This document shows, piece after piece, positions 34,239 through 45,689 of a DNA stretch of 64,000 nucleotides. This stretch comes from Pisaster brevispinus (taxonomy: Eukaryota > Echinodermata > Asteroidea > Forcipulatida > Asteriidae). Each line of letters opens with the position of its first letter. Within the stretch, counting starts at the first letter, position 1. The DNA is taken from the NCBI GenBank assembly GCA_023634235.1, contig JAMKCF010000014.1, positions 6,039,001 to 6,103,000 of the forward strand, in the 5' to 3' direction. Below the pieces are notes generated by a model that ran no database searches, had not been told where the DNA came from, and was given only the letters and a program-made list of their open reading frames with translations. A program made the position numbers and the translations under genes.

Positions 34239-34306
34239 ATATTCATCACCATTGTCATCTATCTCATCATCTGCCTTTGAAGAACCATTCTGATTGTTTT
34301 GGACCT
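34239..34306 (-). CDS. Upstream exon of the Tnp2-type transposase
   Basis: On the minus strand, acceptor TTGATTTTGACAG leads into 68 nt ending at donor GTAAGC. It encodes a Gln/Asn and Asp/Glu-rich stretch ending in DDNGDEY that joins in phase to VDDQFQRED in the main exon. Acidic N-terminal linkers are usual in this family. The first exon is not certain; a frame at 37192-37416 is one possibility. Confidence 0.6.
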
Positions 34307-34349
34307 CTGTCAAAATCAAGAAAGAGTGTGAGTACACCATTATGTGTTC

Positions 34350-34810
34350 CCCCACCAGAGGCCATCCCTCTTTTCTCTATAAAGGCAAAACCTGGGTAGA
34401 AGCTTTGACGAGAGGTAGTTAATGAATCTCTGGTGAATTAGTCCCTTCAAACTTATATTTGGCCACACTGTTAGGGAACCCCCAGCACTTGTAAAAGAGA
34501 AATGGTTAGATGAATATTCTATAGATAATGTACATCATTCATTTAAAAGAGCCCTTTGAAAATTGTTCAAGAGTTAGCCAAAAGTCAATCTGAAATATGA
34601 CTGAACTGGAGATGAAAACCTGGTCAAAAAACTAGAGAGTGTAGTTTCACTCCGGGTGACCAAGTTCTTGTTTTGTTACCAGTGTCAAGACAACCACTAC
34701 AAGCATGTTTTATGTGCCCTTATGTAATAGATTGTTAAATAGGTGGTTTAGACCTGGCGTAAAAATGTGCAACTGTGTCACATAAACATGCTGAAACCTT
34801 ACCATGTTAA
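34350..34810 (+). pseudogene. Integrase C-terminal part of a Gmr1-like Gypsy element
   Basis: Broken plus-strand frames carry integrase end sequence: PFKLIFGHTVREP, KEKWLDEYS, then SFTPGDQVLVLLPV and HINMLKPYHVKQ. These precede, not follow, the reverse transcriptase at 34.8-35.8 kb. Integrase before RT is the diagnostic order of Gmr1-like Ty3/Gypsy elements. The catalytic core of the integrase is missing. Several stops and frameshifts show it is dead. The left edge lies within about 45 bases of the Tnp2 upstream exon. Confidence 0.8.
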
Positions 34811-36280
34811 ACAAACATATGTTTGTGATAAGGGAGAAACAGTGGCAACAGTGTGTAGTGAAAAACCTGATGAAAGTTCCACTTCCTGAATGTGGTGTAA
34901 GATTGAAGGGTTCTCAGATTCTTGCAAATTTAGATGCTAAATTAAGCTATCTAGCTCCAGAACAGCAGAGTGACGTGTCTACTCTGATTAGTGAGTACAG
35001 TCATTTATTTCCTGATGCTTCTGGGAGAATGGATGTATTATTTCATGATGCAGATGTAACAAAACTGGGACTGTGTAACCTATCAAACAACACCCATATG
35101 TGTAGGTGTAGTCCAAAGAAACAAACTCATTTAAATAGTACATGATAGAGAATGATATCATTGAAGAGAGTGGAGCTCATGGAGCTCATGGAGCTCATGG
35201 AGCTCATGGAGCTCAACCCTGCATTTTAGTGCCTAAGCCAGAGTCATCATTCCGTTTTCGAACAGACTTTAGGAAAGTTAATTTTGGCACTTGGTCTGAT
35301 ACGTCCCCACTTCCTAGGATAGACGATTGTATTTACAAATTAGGAAAAGCTAAATTTCTGAGTACTTATGATTTATTGAAAGGATGTTGGCAGGTTCCAT
35401 TCACTCCAAGGGCTAAGGAAGTATCAGCCATTGTTACTTCAAAAGGACTCTATCAGTACAAAGTCCTCCCATTCGGTATGAAAAATGTCCCAGTGTTCCA
35501 ACGTTTGATGAATAATGTAATATCTGGGTATCAAAACACTGAAGTTTACATTGATGATCTTATTATTGTGTATGCTGATTCATCTTGTGCATTGTTCAAT
35601 AGACTAAATAAGGCTAAACTTACTGAAAATCTGTCAAAGGGTCAAACTGGTAAAATCAAAGTCATTTTTCTTAGTCATGTAATTGGTCAAGAGGAATTTG
35701 ATTCAAATGCAAATTTCCCCCAGCCAAAAACCCCCAAAGAACTGATGCTTTTTCAGGCACGCCAGGCACAACCGCAAATTCTGTTGTAATTTTTCCCATC
35801 TTACTAACCTGCTAAAAAAATATGCTAAATTTGTGTGGAATGAGGGATGTACTCGTAGTTTTGAGAGAGTAAAAGCCATGCTTGGTATCATGCCAGTTCT
35901 AGCTGCTCCTGACTTCACTAAGACATTTAAACTTGCTACTGATGCTAGTGATGTTGCAAGAAAATTATGAAAATGTCTACCACACAGTTAGTTATTTTTC
36001 GAAAAAGCTAAATCCTTATCAGCAAAATTATTCCACCATTGAGAAAGAAGCGTTGGCACTAATTCTTTTTTTGCAACATTTTGAAACTTATTTAGATGCA
36101 CAACACAACCCATTGTAGTATACACCAATCACAACCCACTTGTCTTTGTTCAGAAAATGAAGAACAACAATCGGAGGTTGTTAAGATGGAGTCTCGCCCT
36201 CCAAGAATTTGATGTTGACATTCGTCATGTTAAGGGCATAGATAACATAATTGACGACACATTACCTAGATGTTATCAAT
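34804..36280 (+). pseudogene. Gypsy reverse transcriptase and RNase H
   Basis: 34804-35145 is the pre-RT linker (LSYLAPEQQSDVSTLISEYS). 35142-35789 is the RT: CILVPKPESSFRFRTDFRK, LPRIDDCIYKLGKAKFLSTY, KVLPFGMKN and the active-site YIDD. A frameshift near 35730 and another near 35960 separate the RNase H part, which keeps TDASD and YSTIEKEALALI. The frame ends with a DNIIDDTLPR-type close and no integrase follows. Confidence 0.85.
35170..35214. repeat. 9-bp in-frame repeat inside the RT
   Basis: GGAGCTCAT is repeated about five times just upstream of the CILVPKP motif, adding GAH tripeptides where related elements have a short Ser/Trp-containing linker. The frame is kept. Confidence 0.9.
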
Positions 36281-36610
36281 TTAAAATGTGTTTCATTTCA
36301 GTAAAACCACAGTGAATAGCATTTTAAAAGTGCACATCTTTTGGAATAGAAAATTTTGTATCTTCACATGATTTGAACATCTGTGTGCTTTGAGGAATTA
36401 CTGCCTTTTCACAACAGTGCAGTTTGTTTTAGTAATTGAGGTTCAAAACGACCAGGCAAATTTATGATTATCAGTGTCCACAGCATTTGTAGGTACAGTA
36501 TAAATTTCATTAATGTAATTTGATGTCACTTTAAATATTTTCTAAATGATTGACTTTACCAAGCACCACTTGTTAAAAAAATATTAAAGTTTTTCCCCTT
36601 GATCAAAACT

Positions 36611-37205
36611 TTTAAGGAGGGAAGATTGTTATGATGGTCACAGTTTGTACCATCTGATTTATTTGGGAAATTCTTTTCAGCCAGATAATTAACGAGCTAA
36701 TGATTCCTAGTTCAGCTGTTCCTTTCAACTGAAATGTTCTTCTTGGTATAAAACCTAATACTATTAGCAAGTGGTCGCACTTGATTTAATTGTAATGTGC
36801 ATATATATGGTATTGTATGCCCATGCTACAGACTCTGGCCTCCTTTGACTCAAGCCACACGACAGGGATTGACTGGTGCTACTACCACTGGCAGGATGAC
36901 ACTTGGGCATGGTCTATGTGCTTCATGCTGTGCTCTGGCTGGGGCTTGGTCTGACGGGATGCTCTGCTGTGAAGGCTACCCACTACCCTGCTCTGTGTGA
37001 CTGTGTGGTTGGTGCCGGACTCCCCATTCCCGAGACTCGAGTTTTCAGGAGCTCCTTATAGCCTCAAAGGCATTTGACAACTTTATAGTTTCCTAGTTGA
37101 AGCAATGTTTGCTGTTCGAAACGTATCATGACCTACTCGTATAAAGAAATACCAACCCTGATCTATAAACCTACTATTTGAAATATATAATTCACTGGTG
37201 ACACA
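36611..37205 (+). mobile_element. Probable 3' LTR of the Gypsy element
   Basis: A purine-rich tract AAGGAGGGAAGA at 36614-36625 precedes TGTTATGATGG, the likely LTR start at 36627. The region holds a TATA-like GGTATAAAACC near 36747 and runs to about 37170-37205, where the end (a CA) is uncertain. No matching 5' LTR was found before the gag piece. Confidence 0.6.
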
Positions 37206-37416
37206 AATTCAGTCTTAAAAAATACAAGGGTCTGAAAAAGGCATTCATGAGATTTGCTTGTGCTGCCAGTTGTTTGAACCGGTGTGGTTCAGCTCTGTGA
37301 ACCTCAGCATGCCCCTCAGAGTTTTGTCCTTTCCCTCCTGGTGAACGTCCCTCGTCACTTGAGCTAACATCACTCCCAGAAGTGCTGGACGGAAAAAACC
37401 TCTTCTTCATCAACAA
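37192..37416 (-). CDS. Unidentified Ser/Asp-rich open frame
   Basis: A minus-strand frame starting MLMKKRFFPSSTSGSDVSS, then Glu/Gly/His-rich. Its composition is coding-like, and it lies upstream of, and on the same strand as, the Tnp2 gene, so it could be a first exon of that gene separated by Gypsy sequence. The phase could not be matched, so this is only a suggestion. Confidence 0.25.
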   Translation of the reverse strand: MLMKKRFFPSSTSGSDVSSSDEGRSPGGKGQNSEGHAEVHRAEPHRFKQLAAQANLMNAFFRPLYFLRLNLCHQ

Positions 37417-38094
37417 TGTATTGTTCTCACGAACGGCTGATTTCTAAAATTTTTGATCAGCTTTCTGTTTTAGAGATGCTTTTTCGCATGTAATAATACA
37501 AGATTGTGTGTTTGTGGGGTAAATAAAACGGTTCCGTATTGTGACGTCACAGTGCTGTTTGGATTCCTAAGAGCTTCGGGGCTTATCCTGAAACTCAACG
37601 TTTTTGCCCAGCATAACACTGATCAAAATGTGTTTTCTTATTAAGATTAATTTTATTGAGTTCCACTTATGTATTATAATCATTACGCACCTGTTTATCT
37701 TTCTACAACAAATTTTTTATTTTATTTTTTTTTTTTGAAGTTTATCTTTAAAATGATGTTACATGTATTTTTCTTTTCAATTACTAGTTATCTGTTAGTC
37801 TTGATTGGCGATGCTGGTTATTGTATTAGTCACCAGTCTTTGCCAGTAGAGGGACTGTACAGGTCTACGAATCTGGATCAAAACAGCATCTTGATCCAGA
37901 ATTTTGCTTTGCTCCCTGGGAAAAAACCAGGCAGATCAAAACAAGGCTGATTTGCATAACTTATTTTGAGGCATCATGTGTATGGTACTTAGACGTAAGT
38001 GATGATTACAAAAACTGTATGTGGTAAATGTTGTGTTGTGTTGTGTTTTAAATTAATGTTGATCATGTTCGGCTTGCACTGAATCTGTCTTGAC
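37417..38094. other. No gene seen
   Basis: AT-rich sequence between the Ser/Asp-rich frame and the dispersed repeat; no coding or repeat signal recognised. Confidence 0.35.
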
Positions 38095-38310
38095 ATTTAA
38101 GGAACAGGTGCTCGCTGTCCAATGCGCGCCAAGGAATGGTGAACAGGTGTCCACTGTCCAGTGCAGGCTATGAACCTGTCTGACTGTATCACCCATTTTT
38201 TAGGGGATTTTTTTTGCACTGGAGTGCTGCGCTTTCTAGTCGGACTATGGAGGCAGAAAGGTCGAACGGAAATCAACAACCCAAACTGGATCCCCTGTAT
38301 GTGTGATGTG
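38095..38310 (+). repeat. Dispersed repeat, inverted partner of 4540-4800
   Basis: Shares ACAGGTGTCCACTG, TGCACTGGAGTGCTG, TCGGACTATGGAGGCAG and AAATCAACAACCCAAACTGG with the minus strand at 4540-4800. Confidence 0.6.
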
Positions 38311-40507
38311 ACACATCAGCATAAGAATTTGCAAGAAGTAAACTTGATTTTAAAATCTGTGGACAGTGTCAGCCTAAACCCGAGATTCAGTTTATGGAAA
38401 AACCCTGGTACCCGGCCACACAGCTAAACAAATTTAGCTCAAAATTGAGTTCTTGTTCTGATCATTTCATTCCATCAAACTCTAAATAAGTACAATGATT
38501 CACAGGCGGAAACTTTACAAGTCTGCGTTATTTTACGGCTGAGTAACGTCTTTCAAGATTGGAAGATGCTTTAAATACAATGAGACTAATGCTTGGCAGA
38601 AGGGAATGTATCGCTTTAATTAAGTAAACCTTGATAACTGCATATTACCACCATGCATGGATTGGATTCTATAGTCTAACATGTAGATTACTGACTAATA
38701 GACTTAAAAGATTCAAATCTCCTAATACTGTATAAGTTCGTTCGTAGCTGTAGGGAGTGCAATCCTCCAACAATTGTTAGTGAATACTGATAAATAGTTT
38801 GGCAGTTCGGGCTCACGTAAATATACAGTTAGATTCCACCTTCGGGTTTCAAGACAGATGTCACGCTCTGGTGAATCCCTTGTCAGCTGCCTGTGGTTCC
38901 GTGCGTAACACAGAAGCTGCCTCGTAATTTGGAGCCGTCTACTAGCTCCTAGGTTTTCGCCGATAGGGGCACCCATTAAATTTGCCTCGTAGTTGAAGGT
39001 GAAGGAGATAGCCTCAAGGTCTCCTGCCTCGGTCGGTCATAGTCGGCATAGGTATGTAGCCTAGCTGTATAAAACAGTCAGGTGGAGATTTGTCCTGTTT
39101 TCTCACAGCAAATGTAACTTGCGCAGCAAAATTATCTGCATGGTACTTGCAGCTCAAAGATCAGAAAATCTTGCTAAATTACGACAGATTGTATCAATAA
39201 AACTGGGTATACTCTCTGCATGAAACACAGCTATACTGCTAGTGCCCAATGGTAATGGTAAAGAATGCCAAGCATCCACCCCGTCTAGTCAAAACAAAAG
39301 CTCGCTTATTTACCCAGCATGCCTTGCATGCAGCACACATGACACAGTATATATGTACATATGTTCAAAGCTCCCGCGATGAAAGAATAAAAAACATACA
39401 AACAAACCAGCCTTTAACCTTATGTTGACTATGACCGTTTAGCCTTGCGAGATGTGTAAACCTGGAAATTAAACTTGTACTAGACCACAGTTAGAAAAGC
39501 AATAACACAATGTGATCGCAGACAGTACATGTATCGTTTCCAAGTTTTTATTAACTGCCAATCACAAAATACAATCACCGTCCCTTTTTCATTTTGATGA
39601 ATGACTCTATTGCTTACAGAATACAGTTTCTTGGCGATTATCGTTCAAGAGTAAAAGAATAAGTCCACATTCACATAAGGGTGACAAGGGGACATGTCTA
39701 GTATAATGTGTGAGTCATTTCATGAGTATTCAAATTGTGGTTAGAAAGAAAAAATGTTGGAAGGTCCTAGTGCCAAAATTGTCAAGGCGCTCGTTTTGAG
39801 CCAGATGTTTGTGTGATACAGATATCTCTTCTCCAGTAATTTGTTTTGTGATATCTGCGACTATGTCATGTACGTAATTAACAAAATAAACGTCGCCAAT
39901 CAAGACTAGTTATCTGTCAATCTTGAGCTTTTGTAAAAGATATACGAGCAGGTTTGGGAGTTGCAAGGTCCAGGTCAATAAAAAAAAAAAGATTTTCAGT
40001 TTCTGAACATGGTCTGTACTTGTGTCTATGTATTTAAATTTAGAAGATATACAAACAAGCAAGGTCGTGAGATACTTGACAATTGTGAGCAAGTACACTG
40101 CAATCCTTTAGATTAATAAAATCTCAAACTAACATAATGTACCTTCACAAGCCTTGGAATCTTTATGTCTGGTTTGACAGACTATCAATGAGCAAATTGA
40201 AAGTTAAAAATCCCAGTCAGCACTTCACATGAGTTTTTACTTGGTTGTCAACCCAAAATGTTGGGCACTCAAGGGTTAACCTGGTTAAGATAAAATGCAT
40301 GGTACAGTAGTGTACATGTATGAAATGAACTCCAACATTAACAAGCATGTACTGTAAACTGAAATTATAATGGCATTATTGGAACATTACAGTCACATAC
40401 TGTACTGATCACATCTCTGTCTTATGCGGTACCACTAACATGACTAAGAAACAAATGTTTGCTTTGAAAATGAGTTTGTAGAATGTCCACACATGTACAT
40501 GTACATG
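38311..40507. other. No gene seen
   Basis: A minus-strand frame at 38722-38976 (84 codons, MGAPIGENLGASRR...) is unrecognised and lacks splice support. The remainder is the presumed 3' UTR and flank of LIPT2; a TTTATT (AATAAA on the minus strand) lies at 39547. Confidence 0.4.
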
Positions 40508-42096
40508 TCATGCATGTACAGCTTCCACAATGGTGCAATTAAACTCTTTGGCAAATGCCTTTAAAAATACAGGTAATACTTCATGTACAGTGACATCCCG
40601 TTGGAGTTCACGAGCAAGAGATGTGATACCTTTATCCTTGATTCCACAAGGAACAATGTTGTCAAACCATGAAAGGTCTGTGTTACAGTTTATACCAAGT
40701 CCATGGGTGGTGATATACCTGCTGCACTGTATTCCTGTTTTGAAAAAGAAAATAAAACAAGTGAAGTAGACATTTCATTTTAATGTCAAGTAAGGGTATA
40801 AGACATTGTAACATGGTTTTCTTTTTGTAATCTTGGCAGATCAATACTTAAAATGCAGTGTCTTTGAGATACCAATCATGTCAATACTCCAACTTGATCT
40901 CTTTTACTCAGTGGACTATTGTATCATTAGTTGGTGTTAAAAGTACAGTGAATCATGGTGTATTCAACTCAGATCAAGGAAATATTGCTCAATTAGTCCA
41001 TGGTGCATTTGGGTCTTTTGTTTTTTAGGTGTTTCTGCAATACATGTATGTGCATGAACACCTCTAACTTTTTTTAAATTATTTTTTTTAAGTGTTCGTG
41101 CAATATGTGCCTAAACACCTCTTGTTACTGTTCCATTTTTAGGTGTTCGTGCAATATGTGCGTGAAAACCTCTTGTTTTTTTTTCTTTTTCTTTTTTTCT
41201 CTCCACCCTCTTCTTTACAGCATAACTCAAGATTGAAATTGAATTGAACATTGAACCTCACATCAAGACGACACAAACTTTATGACATCATCAAATATTG
41301 AATTTGTCAACTAAACCAAACACCCTCCTCAACTATTCACAAACTAGTACCTTTGAAATTTTAAAACTCATCAGAGGCTCAATTGAAATTTTTAGACTCA
41401 TCAGAGGTTCAACTGAACCTCAATATATGAAAGGCACCTGAAGAATGACATCATGATGATGTCAAATAACATTAAATCAAAGTTAAGGACCCGATATTAA
41501 AAACATTCATAACTCCTGAACCACATGTGACCCCAGTGTGACCTTGTCTTCCGGTTTAAATCGGAAGCTGAAGGAAAACAAAAATTAAAACATTTAAATC
41601 TTTAAATACAGTTTTACTTACCTATAGCAGCAAGTTTATTGTTCTTCACCCAGACACCCGTCTCACATGATGTACCAGCTTTAACACCCAACTCTTTACA
41701 TGTGTGAATAACTGTTCTCTCAAGCTGAGAAATGTACCAACGTACACTCTTCTTGAAATGATGCAAGTTCACAATTGGGTATGCAACTAGCTGTCCAGGT
41801 CCATGAAATGTAATTAAACCACCACGGTTGGTTCGATGAAAATCTGCTCCTAATTTCTTTAATCTCTGTTCCTCAGAGACTAAGAAACCTTTACTCCTCA
41901 CACCAACTGTGTACACAGGTTCATGTTCACAGATAAGAATACTGTCCCTTGGTTTCGATGGACCAAAAACAGGGACATTAAGGTGGTCCAAATAACGCCT
42001 TGCAAGAATTTGTTGAGTGTTCCAGGCATCTTGGTAAGCAATACGGCCTAAATGAACGACAAAGACTTGGCGATGAAATGACACATGTCCAGCCAT
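40508..42096 (-). CDS. LIPT2: LIPT2, octanoyl-[acyl-carrier-protein]:protein octanoyltransferase
   Basis: Two exons, 42096-41622 (475 nt) and 40734-40508 (227 nt), join at a split Gly codon across a GT-AG intron to give 233 residues, near the family's usual size. LIPT2 transfers octanoyl from mitochondrial acyl carrier protein to the glycine-cleavage H protein, the first step of lipoate synthesis. Family marks are RGGLITFHGPGQLVAYPI at 91-108, Lys154 in KLAAIG, HGLGINCNTDLSWF at 169-182, and Cys188 in VPCG. Lys154 and Cys188 are 34 residues apart, as are Lys135 and Cys169 in E. coli LipB. The start is the first Met with a short mitochondrial-style N-terminus. The intron is filled with repeats. 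Confidence 0.95.
41025..41190. repeat. Three tandem hairpin units
   Basis: AGGTGTTCGTGCAATATGTG and its reversed end (GCATGAACACCT or CCTAAACACCT) repeat about every 55 bp. Each unit can fold on AGGTGTT/AACACCT. A related start (AGGTGTTCGGCC) opens the repeat at 49580. Confidence 0.75.
41200..41570. repeat. Member of the long repeat family, third block
   Basis: Contains GACCCCAGTGTGACCTTG and CTTCCGGTTTAAATCGGAAG, matching 24290-24340 and 50990-51060. Confidence 0.6.
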
Positions 42097-42739
42097 GACA
42101 ACTTAGCTGTGGTTAGGAGAGAAGAGAATGTATAATTATTCTACAATGTATGTACTGGAAATAAAATCCAAATCCAACAATCAAGTGATGTACATCATGC
42201 CCTATATGTGGCAGAGGGAGTCCTCTCCTTAATCCCCCCTTCAAATGTTCCCATTAATACTCCCTTTCCGGTCTTGTACAGAACAAGCCCCCCTCCCCCA
42301 CCCCCAAAAGTCCTCTAAATATCCTGAGATTCCCCAAACACATACAGGGAAGGAGTGGGATATACCATGCCACATATTGACCACCAAAAGTTGACATGTG
42401 ATAACTGTTAGGCAGCCCGTCTGTCCCCAAAATTGCTTTCAAGTTGTTTTTAGGTTAAAAAACACAAACTCTTGAAAATGGCAGTGCTTGAGCGCGATGT
42501 AGAAGTAGATAAGGACTGTTACAACAAAAACATCTGCAATGTATGGCCATCATGATAAAATCATGATTTTACATCACTATAATTTGCCACATGTGTGTCA
42601 TTAGGTCTCCTCTCTGCATTCTGCATTAAACATTGCAAAAATGTCCACGCAAACAAATGTAGCTTATGGATTTTATCTTCAACTTCCCCTATTAATGAAC
42701 AAAATCAATTCAGAATTGACCAAACTATGAGCCACAAAG
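42097..42739. other. 5' flank of LIPT2
   Basis: Presumed promoter region; no TATA or initiator could be picked out. A pyrimidine-rich stretch lies at 42225-42310. Confidence 0.4.
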
Positions 42740-43195
42740 CCATTGACTTAACAAGCCCTTTTCACTGTTGTAAAGAGATCTTGACCTCTGATCTCTTCAT
42801 CTCCCCAAATCCTAACTTTCCTTTCCCCCAAGGGCAACTCCCACCCACATTGCAAGTCCAAATGACACTTGTAAACAGAGGCAGTCCGGAATTCATGAAA
42901 AACTCAACATTGTGCTCTTGACCTTTGACCTTTCACTCCTGATACAAACCCAACTTTCCTTTCTCCAAAGGCAGCCCCCCCCCCCCCCCCCCGTTACCAT
43001 TCCAAATGACACTGTAATTGGAGTTATGTTCATAAAACCATTTAGCTATAACTCAACACCAAGACTTTGACACCCCAAACAGTCCCAATTTTCCTTTCTC
43101 CAAGGAAAATGCCCCAAGCAAGGTTTCAAGTCCAAGTATCACTTACAACAGGAGTTACGGTCCAGAAACCATTTAGCTATAACTCACAACCACGA
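42740..43195. repeat. Three diverged ~140-bp tandem units
   Basis: Each unit has ACTTTCCTTTCTCCAA, a CCAAATGACACT-like word and, in the last two, CCATTTAGCTATAACTC. A run of C at 42977-42992 sits in the second unit. A perfect DR1 word TGACCTTTGACCT is at 42919-42931. Confidence 0.7.
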
Positions 43196-43935
43196 ATCAA
43201 CATATCCATCATGCAAAGATCAACTTAAGAAAATGTTTGGGAAAATGAGGGACCCCGTTATACAAAGGGCAGAGCTTGCTGCTATCCGACAAAAGAAAGA
43301 TGAGTCTCTAGAAGAAAACGGGCAGCACATGCGATAAAGAGCCACTCCCGCCTATCCAACTGCAAGCATATGTGTTTAAAACCCTAGCTACAGAGGCCTT
43401 CTTATAAGGATGCAGCGACATTGATGCTGCCGAATTGGCACTACACAGAGACCCCAAAACACTCAATGAAGCAGTCCAATTTACACAAACGGTGGCACAT
43501 AACCACAAACTTCGGTCTCGCACCGGAAGGCCTAGGGTTCGGAATGTGTCATTCTCTGGTGAAGATCCCGTACCATCGGTCAGACGAGTTCAAATAAACC
43601 AATTGGGCGAAGACAAAATCAATGTAAACTTGGACTGATCTGAAATATACCAAAACATGCATGAAATTCTGTTATATGTTAGAAACCCCCAAGCTAGTAA
43701 CCCAGTAAATCCCAAGCCGGTTCTGTCACATGAGGCTACTAGTGGTGTTTCATTCAAATCTTTGTCAAGACCCAAACCATTTACACCACCTCGTGGCTCA
43801 AGTCCATCAGAACGGGCTACTAGAATATTGCCGCAGATTGAATGCTTCACATGCAATCAGACGGGCCATTTTGCTTGTGATTGCCCAAGGCACAAGGGGG
43901 AGAATGAGATTAAGATCACCATCCCCAGCAAGTAG
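43196..43935 (+). pseudogene. Second Gypsy element: gag with CCHC knuckle
   Basis: Plus-strand frames with stops read gag-like sequence from 43215 (RDPVIQRAELAAIRQKKDES) to a nucleocapsid knuckle at 43835-43900: CFTCNQTGHFACDC, the CX2CX4HX4C pattern. Decayed by several frameshifts. Confidence 0.75.
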
Positions 43936-45005
43936 AGTGGACATTTAAACTATTAGAAGCCGGGCGTGTTGACCACCGTCCGGCTGTAACTGACTGTCTT
44001 TCCAATGAAAGTACAACAGAAAATATTTCCCATCAGATTGAGAGAGGTGCAGATATCATCCAATTATGATGGAATTAGTCTAGTGGTACCCATCAAAATC
44101 CAAGGGGTTCCTACTCACACAACAATTGAAACTGCCGCCCAAGTGTCAATTATTAGTGAGGGATTGATAAACGAATAAAACCATTCAACCAGTCAATAGA
44201 AAAGGTCTTACTCCGAGGTGCAGAAAAGTCTACTAACATGGTTGCTGACAGGGTTCCAAACATACCACTCGAAATAGAATGAAGAATGCTTAGATGTACT
44301 TGAAGGCCGTAATAGATACCTTTATATCTCGGTTTGGTTGCCCCATACAAATACACACAGATCAAGGTAGAAACTTTATGAGCAATCTAACCAAAACCCT
44401 AACAACACCTTATTGACCCTGTTCAAATGGCCAAGTAGAAATAAACAATAGGACACTTTTACAGGTATTGAGATGCCACCTAAAGGGGAAGGTATGGGAT
44501 GAAGACTTATATTAATGGCAGCCATTCGCTGTCTCCCAAACCGACAATCAGGCATGAGCCCCAACCTTATGATGTTGGGTAGAGAGGTTAGGCAACCAGT
44601 GGATCTGGTTTTCAGTATACCACCATGTCCAGAAGAGGACTTGTAAAGGGACCTAAAAGAAAGAATGTGTAGAATACATTCTCTTGCACAGGATAACATT
44701 TGATCAACTCAATTACACCAAAAGAATTACTTTGATCGGAACATTCGCCACATGCCCTTCGAGGAGGGGGATTTGGTATAAAACTAAAAAGTCATTCAAG
44801 GTCGAACAGTCCCAAAAACTACAACCTGCTTGGCAGGGTCCTCTTTTGGTTGCAAAAGTTCTCTCCCCAATATTGTACCAGGTACAGGGAAAGAAAAAGT
44901 CACAAGTCATCCATCCTGACTTGCTCAAAAGGTGCGAGGATAGGGAAAATTCCCCTGCCTTTGGCTGCGTAGGTTACGTAACCGACTGTTGGAGAGGGAA
45001 AGGTT
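43936..45005 (+). pseudogene. Second Gypsy element: pol with RT missing
   Basis: 43936-44280 may include protease-region remnants but has no clear motif. From about 44290 the integrase core appears directly (YLKAVIDTFISRFGCPIQIH, then TDQGRNFMSNL), continuing to MAAIRCLPNRQSGMSPNLMM and a C-terminal QKLQPAWQGPLLVAKVLSP. The whole RT and RNase H are absent between these parts, so an internal deletion has joined them near 44280. This element has integrase last, unlike the 34-kb one. Confidence 0.75.
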
Positions 45006-45194
45006 GACCTGAACGCACAGGTGCCATTGAGCCAACCAATCAGATTGGTAAGTGTGACAAAGCTCCAAACCATGATGTTCTCACTGGAACACCCATTCAA
45101 ACATACATCACCAGAAGGGGGAGGGTGGTAAAGCAACCACAGCGGCTCTGTGATCAATAAATAAAACAATAAATAAATAAATATAAATGTTTAT

Positions 45195-45593
45195 GTGTTT
45201 GTACACATGTATAGCATCAAACTCAGCTTTACATACAGATATCATGGAGGGCTGGTGCTCTTTGTTCCGGATTTCACCTTGGAAGGTGACAGCCAGCCAC
45301 CGGAATATATGCCAAGCCTGGAATCCCCATGCACCACTACTTATTATGACATGCCTGCCATGGAGATACGTTTCGCCCCACCTTCGCCAGTTTCTGCCAC
45401 AGAATTACAGCTGCCAGGGCCGAAACTTGTATGCCCCGCTACTGTCCATGACAAGCCAACCCCAGATCTACAAATACCAGGTATGAAATCTTTATGCACC
45501 TCTACTGGTGGTGACATGCATGTCCTGGTGCTGTGTCACACCCCACCTTCGCCAGCTCCTGTTTCAACAGTCACGATTAGCTCCCCAGTTTAA
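45195..45593 (+). CDS. Pro/Ser-rich repetitive open frame, possible N-terminal part of the TatD pseudogene
   Basis: A 132-codon frame with loosely repeated units (PSLESPCTTTYYDMPAMEIR; GPKLVCPATVHDKPTPDL; GMKSLCTSTGGDM) about 35 residues apart. It runs directly into TatD-like sequence on the same strand. No known domain is recognised. Confidence 0.35.
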   Translation: MFVHMYSIKLSFTYRYHGGLVLFVPDFTLEGDSQPPEYMPSLESPCTTTYYDMPAMEIRFAPPSPVSATELQLPGPKLVCPATVHDKPTPDLQIPGMKSLCTSTGGDMHVLVLCHTPPSPAPVSTVTISSPV

Positions 45594-45689
45594 CCAAGGA
45601 AGAAATGACAAAAAACGAAACAAGCATGTGCTCAAGGTGGATGTGACCACAGCACCAACCAGCTCAAAAGACACATGATCCAGAGCCCC

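Larger units (their letters stand above)
40735..41621 (-). other. LIPT2 intron
   Basis: It starts GTAAGTAAAAC and ends TTTTCAAAACAG on the minus strand. Most of it is repeat sequence: three hairpin-forming units at 41025-41190 and a member of the 23.3/49.6-kb repeat family after 41200. Confidence 0.9.

Noticed and set aside
37192..37416. First exon of the Tnp2 gene
   Set aside because: Position and strand fit, but no donor gives the phase needed to join 34306; left as an unidentified frame.
38722..38976. 84-codon minus-strand frame downstream of LIPT2
   Set aside because: The composition is plausible, but there is no domain, no splice sites and no second copy to support it.
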